In this document: positions 1 to 9,700 of the stretch, piece after piece
Numbering within the stretch: position 1 is the stretch's first letter
Layout of the letters: each line of letters opens with the position of its first letter
Origin: Opisthocomus hoazin
Taxonomy: Eukaryota > Chordata > Aves > Opisthocomiformes > Opisthocomidae
DNA: 64,000 nucleotides
Direction of reading: 5' to 3'
Assembly (NCBI RefSeq): GCF_030867145.1
Contig: NC_134454.1
Coordinates: 52,741,830-52,805,829, forward strand
Notes under the pieces: model-generated
Seen by the model: only the letters and a program-made list of their open reading frames with translations
What the model was told of the DNA's origin: nothing
Databases searched by the model: none
Position numbers and translations under genes: made by a program

Positions 1-3000
1 ATTGACTAGGTAATTACTCCAGGGCGAGTGCCACAATTACTTATAAAACCTATCAATCAAGTTATTACACAGGTAAGCCGTTTCCTTAGTGACCTACACA
101 AAACATGACCTGATTTCTAGCCACTCATACTTTCGCTAAGCAAAACAATGTGGCACCAGCACCTGTTCCACCAGAGGAAAATATTAAAAAAGAAAAAACT
201 GATATTCAGGGTCATCGTTGTTTCTGAACCATGCCTACCTTTCCGTTACTGCAGAATACAGGCCTAGCAGAGCTGTTCCCTGTCCCAGGGGAGCGTTTCA
301 GAGAGCTGATAGCCAGCCCCATGCCCAGGGCACGCTACGGGTAACCAGTCCCACTGCGCGTGGAGAATGCACAAGCTGAGGCGCTTGATGGGTGGGAGCC
401 TCTCTGCACAAAATTGCTGCTGTGAAAGTATGACAATTAGCATAAATTATAGATATGTTGCCTGGCTGAACCAGAATACAAACATTTAAAATAGGCACTA
501 GGTTTCAAGGAAGGGGAGGCTTCCAGGAGAGCAGTCATGTCAGGTGGTCAGGCAGAGAAAATGAAGGTATCCGAAAACATCACACTGGAGAAGGGAAAAA
601 ATGTCCCTTCTGTAGTGTTCACAGAAACAGAAGTAGTTAGGATTGATATTTACAGCAATAATCAACCTCTTTAAGAATGAACTTCCCTTCCCATAGGTGC
701 TGCAGCGACTTTGCACTAGGTCTAAAAAGCATCTCTCAACTAACATGCTGTTAAAATTCTTTGGTTTCCTAAAAATTCCTGCTGCCCTCCCTCAAAAAAG
801 TCAACATGCAGAGTCATGGATAATGTCCTTTTATACGTAATTCTGTTTGCTAATTATGCCTGTACACCAAGCACATCAATTTCTACCAGTTTCTCTAATG
901 AGTTATGACTGTCATATACAACTTACAGCCTACAGTCACACTTCATTGTGGAGGCCAGTGAAACAACTGTTCAGTGGTGGACACATTGCTAAATAGCCAG
1001 GAAGAAAATCTACCAGGATGCTGCACATTCATAATCTGGGCATTTTACCTGCCGTCTTATTTGAAGTTGCAAACCAGAGACATTTCCTCAGCTCTGAAGC
1101 TTGGTAACCTGTGCAGTTACAGGGTGTGATTATGCACCTTTCCTGTGGAAGCAGCTGTCAAAAGCAGTATCGAAGAACCTTGCAAACTGCCAGTACTATG
1201 GTTCAAACTAAAGCTTCAGTCATAAAATGCAGACCTTCTGATACAAAACAAGCTTTCAGTAAAAACTGGTGTTCAGAATTCTAAAACTATTCTTTATCAA
1301 AGAAGGTTGTTAATTTGCAAACTGTAATTAAAATACAAAGTGTCTGAAAAAAGTTCTCTTCTGGTTCAGTGACCTTCTCACTTAACGGTAGGACATTATT
1401 CTTGCCTTACTGACAGAACCAAAACCAAAACTCCAAAGCGTATGTGTTTTGCACCAGGAGGTGCTGGTTTGTTACCATCCTGGTAAGAAAGGCACTCAGA
1501 CTCTGTAAAGTGTCATTTAAAATGTGATTTATTAGAGCTAATGCTATAAAGAAAGAGGATAGTATAGGTAATTTCATATTCCTTCAGGTGCTGGGAACCC
1601 CAAGTTGTGCAGCATCAAACAAGCCTATGGCGCATCAAGGTGTGCAGATCCCATCCACGCAAGGGTTACCCCATTTTGGTCATCTGAGCTACCACACCAC
1701 TTTCCTGGAAGAACACAACTCCATTCATCACTTCTAACATAAAACACAATGGATGTTCACATGAGAAGTTCTCGCTGCGCTTCTAGACAAAGGCAAGGAT
1801 ACACAAGTGGTGTCACCATCAGTAGCAACCGGGGGCTGCCTGTAGGCTCCCCGCAGAGCGGGACCACACCAGCCCACGCATGCTCAGGCTGGCTGACACA
1901 TGCATCGCTGAAGCCTCCATGTACAAGGATTTTCAGGTCAAGATTGCTACCACACACTCCCACGCTGAGCATTTATCTAAATCACAACCCCAGTCCTGTT
2001 CTCAGACACTGTTGGTCCCCACAGAGCATCAGCACCACCTCTCCAGGCAGGGTGCTGCAGCTGGGGTGGGCTGGGGTGTGTCTGCTCGTCCTCCAAGTGT
2101 GCATCTGAACCACTGAAACACTGGAGGTGAGGGCAAGAAAAACGTCCCCTATGAAGACAGCGAATGTGTGAGATTTGTTATCTGTACTGCTAAAGTCAGA
2201 CTTAGATTTATCCACTGAAATGCAAAAAAGTTTGTAATACAGAAATCAGAATGTAAAGCCTTAACAAGAACGGTAGTAAACAGGACGACAGAGGGTGGCA
2301 CGCTGGGAAACACAGAATGCAAGCTCAGCCTGTCTCGCTGCACTCTTTACCAAAGACTTCACAACTTTTCCAATCTATCATTTAAGCAAATAAGGTGAAA
2401 AGTTATTCGTGTTGGCCATATTGTATTTCATGTCATGAACACCCACTCAGCGGCTGAAGGCCCACCTTTAGTTTCCTTCTGAGTCAGCTGTGGCATATGT
2501 TTTCATTTCTGTAGTTTCAAAGCACTTGTGACAACCTACGAAGGGCAGAAAACCCTGTGCAGCCTCACCTGAAGAAATGGTCCTTTGTTGGCTCTTGCTG
2601 GTTGACTTTCAACCATCATGGTTTTCATAATCAATCTCTTGTGATACAAGTATTTTTTAACCTTAGCACAGGCAGTTCTAAGATTAATTCTAAGGACAGA
2701 CGTATTACCATTCTACTTTTTATTTATTGGAACAGTATTAGGTCTTTAAGCCATGCTGGTAGTTTCAGGAATGATAGTAAGTATAAAGAATTTTTAGCAA
2801 GGCCTCACTTATGAAAAAAGCATATTTAAAGTTGCTCAGACAATGAAATATTATTTCTGTCGCATAAAAGGCATCTTGAAATAACATGTTTTTGGAAGAT
2901 GAAAACATGGTGAAACTGGGATGCAACCACAGACAAGGCATCAGCTGTGTTTAGGAGCACTAGTGTAACTTACTACTTGAAAATAATGCTGTTTTAAAAA

Positions 3001-3149
3001 CAAAGTTAACAGCAGTGGCACATGTCTGCAGAAACATGTATACTATTACTCCAGACCAAGTGGCAAAAGAGAAGTTCAAACACCTTCCAAGGGTTCACGC
3101 ACGCAGTATTGGCAAGCCAACCCCTAGATCAGCATGAGCAAACTCTCAG
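1..3149. other. Downstream flank of APBA1, no gene recognised
   Basis: Ordinary AT-rich sequence. I see no exon of a known protein. A patch at about 1590-2130 is GC-richer with a few CpGs. A further AATAAA (minus) at 1528-1533 sits in the context AGCTCTAATAAATCAC, which could be a more distal poly(A) site or part of an old LTR. Neither could be established. Confidence 0.5.
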
Positions 3150-3177
3150 CCTTGTCGGAGGTATTTTTGTTTTGTAT

Positions 3178-3183
3178 TTTATT
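3178..3183 (-). terminator. Candidate distal poly(A) signal AATAAA
   Basis: On the minus strand CAATAAAAT occurs here, followed by an A-rich stretch and then GAGAGTTTGCTCATGCTG. This would give a 3' UTR of about 3.5 kb. Other AATAAA hexamers exist near 2712-2720, 3636-3641 and 4789-4794, so this is only the favoured choice. Confidence 0.3.
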
Positions 3184-3427
3184 GTTGCAAATCTTACAGA
3201 CATTAGCGCTCTGTTAAATAAAGGAATGTAGCACAGTAAACACATCACAACAAAATAGCTGGTCAGCAATGCCCCACCCCAAACAAAAAGCTCACTCCTC
3301 TCCCCCGCTGCCCTCCCCCCCAAATCAAACCACTGCAGCTTCATGACAGAGGCCAGAGACCCGTGGCAAAAAACATCAGAGGAATTACATTCAGTAGATG
3401 TGCAGTATCAACATTCCAGGCTCACAT

Positions 3428-3454
3428 ATTTTTATATATATATATTTATATATA
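3428..3454. repeat. (TA)n-rich tract
   Basis: Alternating TA steps, broken by short T runs, lie within the putative 3' UTR. A second TA-rich patch is at 4438-4473. Confidence 0.6.
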
Positions 3455-3590
3455 GAGATCATTAAATGTTTACAAAGAACAATATTGTTACAAATACAAT
3501 ACTATACTTTTCCCAACGCTTTACAATAATTTCTATTCACCCTCTTTACAGAACAACAGTACAACTTCATAGTCTAGGTACTGCGCTAAA

Positions 3591-3598
3591 TATGTACA
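3591..3598 (-). promoter_or_regulatory. Pumilio-type motif TGTACATA in 3' UTR
   Basis: The minus strand reads TGTACATA, matching the PUM consensus TGTANATA. It is one of three in the putative 3' UTR. Confidence 0.35.
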
Positions 3599-4447
3599 AG
3601 AGACCTTAACGACATTGCTGTCTTCAGAAAGACATTTTATTTAGAAAACAAGGAAAGCAGGCAAACTTGGAAATCCCCACTGAGTCTCAAATTCAAACAA
3701 GACTCAGAACAAATGAAACTTGCCAATAAAAAAAATATAAGGGATGTTTCATCCTTAATGTAAACACTGAAGAGTTGGTTAGACTGTATGAAGCAGCAAG
3801 GATGAAAAAGAACTCAGGTCTGTCACCGAAGAAGGAATGTAAACCAGCAGTTTGTTCCTCTGAGTCTGTTAAAAATTCACATATGTAATCTAACAAACTG
3901 CTGCAACAGTCTAGAGAACTGCCGGCTTTCCCTTTAGAGCCGCTTGTTCTTGAAACTCTTTCCCTCTATAGAGTAAAATGGGATTGTTTACAAGACCATC
4001 ATCAGAAGTGTGCACACACTATGGACCTCCCAGTTTAGAAATCTTTTGCACACACTGTAATCGAAAAAGCAGAGATTTTTTGCTAGACTCTGATCCTGCA
4101 AGCATTCACTTGCTTAATGTGAAGCACCTGTTTACCATGAACTGTTCAAGCACTCAAGTGCCAGTAACTCCACAGAATCTTGGCTGCAATATTTTCACAG
4201 AAACAGTTGTGTCATCTCTAAATACATTTGCATGTTCAGGTCTTAATCATTACCCAGTGAAGTGAGCTAAAGACCCCACCACATGAGCTGGACAGAACCA
4301 CAGAAACAAGCGTAGCTGAAGGTGTGAATATAGCAGGAACCAGAAGCATGACAACTGTGTCTTGAAGAGTTCACTGAGTTTCCTCAGGCAACTTATGGAA
4401 AGGCTGCACTGTATATAATCTTCTAAATTGTACATGGTTATATATCA

Positions 4448-4455
4448 TATTTACA
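4448..4455 (-). promoter_or_regulatory. Pumilio-type motif TGTAAATA in 3' UTR
   Basis: The minus strand reads TGTAAATA, matching the PUM consensus, within a very AT-rich patch that includes alternating TA runs at 4438-4473. Confidence 0.35.
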
Positions 4456-4883
4456 TATATTACTATATATATGGAAAATTCTGGAAAAAACGTTCAAATG
4501 ATCATAAAACGGATGTCTACAGTTAAACAATGCACCCAAAATTCATTCACTATCTAGTTGCATCAGTCAGGTAGCAGAGGTAAATACTAACCTGGAATAC
4601 TAACACACCACTCTCTTGTGCAATCTGCTATTCTGGAGATTGGGATTAAATTATATAGCAACAAGAACTTCAGTCAAATCAAGCCATCATACATTAATCT
4701 CAACACTAAAACATATTCACTTACTACAATAGTTTATGCAGCACTTCATTATCTCCCTTAAATATTTACTGCCCACTGAAATACAAAGTTTATTCTCTAC
4801 CTCTGATCAGTCCATGGATATCCACAACTTCTGAAAGTCAAAAATGGACCTCTGAGAACAGTGCTCAGCAGTGTTTGCACCAA

Positions 4884-4912
4884 GCGTGCGTACGCACGTG
4901 CACACACACACA
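4884..4912. repeat. Alternating purine-pyrimidine tract with (CA)n
   Basis: GCGTGCGTACGCACGTGCAC leads into CACACACACA. The tract alternates purine and pyrimidine throughout and includes a perfect 14-bp palindrome at 4885-4898 (CGTGCGTACGCACG). Confidence 0.75.
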
Positions 4913-5268
4913 TCCACTTCCACGACTCTCCGTAGTAATGTCTAGGTATCATTGCTGGACTGCAAACAATGCTTACATTGCACAGTCCACCCCAGAATAC
5001 TTTAGAAACAAATGACTATGACCAACAGCACATTTGCAAGGCAGAAGTGGTGTGTGGCTGTGTGTGGCCTGCTCTTGTTCTCATCTCGCTGAGCCTTTCT
5101 ATCACAGTAAAAAAAGCAGAAACTGTTTCTTTAAAAGAAATTAACATATTAGCCTGGACTAAATGCATGGTTCAATTTCAGCACAAAAACCAGTATACTG
5201 TTCTGGTAAGAAGTAACTACAAAGAATGGAGAATTTTCGTCTGACTAGGAAGAAAAGCCACTGTTGCT

Positions 5269-5322
5269 CCCCCTCCCCCCACCCCCCCTCAAAAAAACCC
5301 CCAACCCAACCCCTTCTTCCCC
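5269..5322 (-). promoter_or_regulatory. G-run cluster (potential RNA G-quadruplex) in 3' UTR
   Basis: The plus strand carries seven C runs of 3-7 bases (5269-5273, 5275-5280, 5282-5288, 5298-5302, 5305-5307, 5310-5313, 5319-5322), mostly separated by 1-2 bases. In the mRNA sense these are G runs with short loops, fitting the G-quadruplex pattern more than once. Confidence 0.5.
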
Positions 5323-5490
5323 TTTTGTCTCTAGCATGCAAGTTAGAGGCCAATCAAGTCCTAGATTTCATACATCCCTACAGTTTATCATCTTCATACA
5401 AGTGCATACAGTACACATATATCCCCTTTAAGTGCCATACATATGGAAAAAAACCACAAGTTAAATTAAATTTATCACAAAATAAATAGG

Positions 5491-5496
5491 TTTATT
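5491..5496 (-). terminator. Candidate proximal poly(A) signal AATAAA
   Basis: The minus strand reads GGAATAAACC here, followed by U-rich and GU-rich sequence (TATTTATTTTGTG, then CTTGTGGTTTTTTT), a plausible downstream element. Use would give a short 3' UTR of about 1.2 kb and would remove two of the three Pumilio-type motifs and the G-run cluster. Confidence 0.3.
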
Positions 5497-5677
5497 CCCA
5501 CCTCATCCCTTCTACTGTTACCGGTATTATGAACTAATGAGAAAGTCAATAAAATTAGACAGATCTTTGGACAAAAATATATGTCAAAACTGGCTCAGAG
5601 AATAAAATTCCTTAGAATAGTATGCAGATCTTTTATATTCAAACTTCATAAATAGCAAGCACAATTTTAAAAATGTC

Positions 5678-5685
5678 TATATACA
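5678..5685 (-). promoter_or_regulatory. Pumilio-type motif TGTATATA in 3' UTR
   Basis: The minus strand reads TGTATATA, matching the PUM consensus. It lies upstream of the proximal poly(A) candidate, so it would be present in both UTR forms. Confidence 0.35.
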
Positions 5686-6651
5686 CCGGCACACACGGCT
5701 GTGTGCACCAAATTCGGAATTAAGAGCCTAGAAAAAGTGTAGCTATTCAGCAAAGCCCCTCACTATTTCTCTTGTAAATAAAGATCCTCCCCTCCTCCTT
5801 TAACCTCTAAAATAGGCAAGGGACTATAAAAGACATGTAGCATTTAAAAACAAAGTAGAAGAAAACAAAGACTTAGAAACCTAGGGGCAGAGAGCGGGAG
5901 GCAACTGTAAAAAATGTCTCCCAAATTACTTAGCATGAAGTAATGCAAGTGTAACACTTTTCAGAAACTCACAGAGTACCTTTTGGGGTCCTACTATCAT
6001 GAAGAACTGATGGCAGAGGGGAATTAAAAGGTGTGTACTTGGATAGTTCATTTTACAACAGCAGCATTCAGTGAGTCTTCATAAGCAGGTAATTCTTCCT
6101 GAGGGCAAAACTATCTTTTTGATATTCTACTTTCCCTGAAGACATAAACCTTTAATACTGAGCTCAGTGCCTGTGGGAAAAAGGCAAGCAGAGCAAAGCC
6201 ACACGCAGGATATCCAAGAGAACATTTTGCACCCTATACTTTTATCGGTTTGGTAAAGACATCTTTCACTCAGCAACATTTAATTTACTGAGTTTGTCAA
6301 ATTACAGCCACAAAAATAAAACTGATTATGTATCATGAAGCAGAGTTAATCTTCTCTGTGAATCCTGCTGTGAACAATGCTGCTGTTATTTTCCTGTTTT
6401 GCATGTGGAACTGCACGAAGTTTCACTTGTAAAAAGATGCAACCAAAATAGTCCCATAGATATATTTTGCCCCTTCCCAAAATACAGGAAAATGGTGGGG
6501 AGGGAGGTGAGACAGACAGTGTGTTTGTGTCTGTGAAGGAGAGAGAGAGAGAAGGAAATGCCTCTGCAGACACAGAAATGCAGCACTAGAGAGACAAGCA
6601 CTAATGAGGAAAAGAATCCTCCATGCACATTGTGACAGTGAGGCATCAGCT

Positions 6652-6723
6652 TCAGATGTAAACTGGTTGCTCTTGTGCGGTCAACAGTCTGTACATGGCA
6701 GCTGGCATAGTCTTCATGTGAAT
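6652..6723 (-). CDS. APBA1: APBA1 last coding exon: C-terminal tail and stop (aa 801-823)
   Basis: Acceptor TTTTCTAG|ATT opens the last exon. The CDS part is 72 nt, encoding [20 protein letters not shown] then VYI and TGA (6652-6654). The C-terminal PVYI is the family's conserved tail, described as folding back into PDZ1. The match is essentially exact to what I remember of the mammalian tail. Confidence 0.95.
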   Translation of the reverse strand: MHMKTMPAAMYRLLTAQEQPVYI

Positions 6724-9700
6724 CTAGAAAAAATATGACAAGTTAATCAATGTTCCTCACATGCATACTGCAACAGAGCATTGGTGAAGGAACAAGCTAA
6801 TGTCATACAGGACACAAGGGAAAGGTAAACCCTGAGAGTTTTCATACCCTTATTAAAGTACTGCAGGTGGTGATTTTATGAAACAGTATGCTTAGTATCA
6901 ATGAACCATCTAAAGTTGTGGACACTTCATATTTTCAGATTAGGGTTCTTCTAAAACATAGAAGAACTATGGGTAAATAACAAAAGAAATGGTGTGCTGG
7001 CTTGCTCTCACTTCCACTTTTTACCTTTGAAGAGCAACAAGCCAACAGAGGTAGAATCACAGAATTATGGAACAGTTTGAGTTGGAAGGGACCTCTGAAG
7101 GTCATCTAGTCCAACCCCTCTACTGTGGACAAGGGCAACTTTCACTAGATCGGGTTGCTCAAAGCCCTGTCCAACCACCTGACTTTTGAACACTTCTGGG
7201 GAGGGGGCATCCACAACCTCTCTGGGCAACCTGTCCCAGTGCTTCACCACCCTCATCATAAAAAAGTCTTCCTTATGCCCAATCTAAAGCTACCCTCTTT
7301 CAGTTTAAAACCGTTGCCTCTTGTCCTGCCACTACAGGCCCTGCTAAAAAGTCTCTCTCAATGTTTATTAGAAGCCCTCTTTATATATTGAAAGCCTGCA
7401 GTAAGGTCTCCCCACAGCGTTCTCTTCTCCAGGCTGAACAGCCCCAAATCTTGGCCTTTCCTCATAGCAGAGGTGCTCCAGCCCTCGGATCATCTTTGTG
7501 GCCCTCCTCTTGACCTGCTCCAACAGGTCCATGTCCTTCTTGTGCTGAGGGCTCCAGAGCTGGACATAGGACTCCAGGTGGGGTCTCACCAGAGCAGAGG
7601 GCAGAATCCCCTCCCTCAACCTGCTGGCCACACTGCTTTTGATGCAGCCAGGATACAGTTGGCCTTCTGGGCTGCAAGTACACACTGTGGGCTCATGCCC
7701 AATTTTTCATCCACCAGTACCCCCAAGTCCTCCTCCACAGGGCTGCTCTCAATCCATTCATCCTCCCATCTATACTGATGTTGGAGATTGCCCCGACCCG
7801 GGTGCAGGACCTTGCACTTGGCCTTTTTGAACTTCATGAGGGTCACATGGGCCCTCTAATGGCATCTCTTTCCTTGATCTTATCCATTGCACCACTGAGC
7901 TTTGTGTCACCTGCAAACTTGCTGAGGGTGCACTCAGCTGCAAAACTTGCTGAAGGTGCACTCAATCCCACTGTCTATGTCATTGATGAAGATATTAAAA
8001 AGTATTGGTTCCAGTATGGTCCCTTGAGGGACCCCAGTTGTTACTGGTTTCCACTGGTTATTACTGGTAACAGAGATGAACTATGTTATATTGTGTAGAC
8101 ACATTGCCTGCTCTTACCTCACCAACAGCATTTGAGAGAATGTGAACAATTTTCTCATGGGGTGTTGCTACAACACTCTGTCCATTGATTTCAATGATCC
8201 GATGGCCAACACGCACGCCTCCTCGCTCTGCTATGCCTCCTCTCATAAGGCTACAGATCTGGAAGGGAAAGGACAGTTTATCGGCATCTGGATAAGGAAC
8301 AGAGGCTTTAGATCACCCATTCTTGCCTGTAAACTGTAAACCAGCATTTAAGCACAGAGGCTTGCAAGAAATTCTGAAATGTTAAGTTTGTTAGTGACAA
8401 GTACCTACTGGATATTCTCTTTGAAGAGCAGAACAAACTGTCAGAAAAGGCTATCTGTGTTCTATGTCACTTGCGCTGGGGTTTGCAAATTTAAGAATGT
8501 ATGAAGGACCACAGTTTAACAACGTTCAGGATGCAGAAGCCTTACGACAAAAGAGGATCAAGGACAGCCTTTTTCTGAGATCACGCAACGGCTTGGTTAG
8601 AGACATGAACGATGCAGACTGAAAACAGTTTCTGCTACACATTTTTTTTTCTCTAATTTAAAACAGTTTTTCTGTTCCTCTGGCTGACTCTGAAGTTGTA
8701 GAGTCAAAAATAACCCCAAACCTCCAATTAACTCAGCTTTCATATCTTAGACTTAACACATGTGCAAAGTCCTGCTTGCTGTAAGGGAGAAAATGACAGC
8801 TTCCCCCTTCCCACACTGAAACTTACCCACAAATGGGTAAGAAATTTCACGTACATTAAAGTTTAACCGGAGCACATGGAAGCTACTTACAATCCCATTC
8901 TGCACGCTGAAGCCCAACTGGTATCTGAGGTCCGGTCTCCTGATCAAGACTGTGGTTACTGGAGGACACCTAACTATGTTCAGTTTAACCCGGGCCTGGT
9001 TTTTCAAACCCTGAGAAAAGAAATAATCATGAAAAATGATGGCAAAACCAGAGTGAAACATTTAACATATGCATGGGGAGAAAGGGGGGGGGGGGGGAAG
9101 TGTCAAAATCTTTACATGGGAACAGCCCTGAATAAACAGCTCTTTATATGCATTTTAACAGAATCTGATCGCTGAATGCCACACACAAGCATCACAATAT
9201 TCAGCGAAATGAGTGACAAAATATCAGATTTTTCTTGCTAACCAGCTGACACAGTTGTTTTAAGAAAACTAGCTTTCTGTTGGCAATTTTTTAATTTGGT
9301 AACACAAATTCTGTATAAAAAGAATATTAAACAGGTCTACGCAGTTTACCAAAAAAGCCAATGACTGTGCATGGGAAACAAAATTTTAAATAAGTAGCTA
9401 AGACAGTTACAAACAAATGGCTTTCCTAATAGAATATATTCAGTTCTGTCAAGCAAACAGCAGGTCCTGCTCATATCATGCCTGTACAAGCAGCAGTCCT
9501 AATTTCCGTTCCTCCTCCCTTCTAAATGAGTTATGTCACATTCATCATAAACTCCTTGCTACCAGAAGAAAATTGAAGGAGGAAAATTTCTTTTTACTGT
9601 CAGAATGGTAAAACACTGGAACAGATTACCCAGAAAGGTTGCAGAGTATCCAGCCTTGGAGTTATTTGAACCACAGTGGACAACGCCCTAAGCAACCTGC

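Larger units (their letters stand above)
3150..6651 (-). other. APBA1: Probable APBA1 3' UTR
   Basis: Sequence downstream of the stop is AT-rich, has no recognisable transposon for about 3.5 kb, and contains regulatory-looking motifs on the minus strand. The end is set tentatively at the AATAAA at 3178-3183. This length is similar to the long 3' UTR I recall for human APBA1. No transcript evidence is available here, so the end is uncertain; an earlier or later site is possible. Confidence 0.45.
6724..8117 (-). other. APBA1: APBA1 intron 12, mostly CR1
   Basis: This intron of 1,394 nt has GT-AG ends. Roughly 1,000 nt of it is a single CR1 copy. The rest is unremarkable. Confidence 0.85.

Noticed and set aside
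1420-2130. Possible LTR or gene (AATAAATCAC poly(A)-like motif, GC-richer body, ORFs on both strands)
   Set aside because: I could not find paired TG...CA ends, a duplicated target site or a recognisable coding motif; too weak to call.
7368-7846. Open frames of 60-106 codons on both strands around 7400-8000
   Set aside because: They are fragments or shadows of the damaged CR1 ORF2, not host genes.
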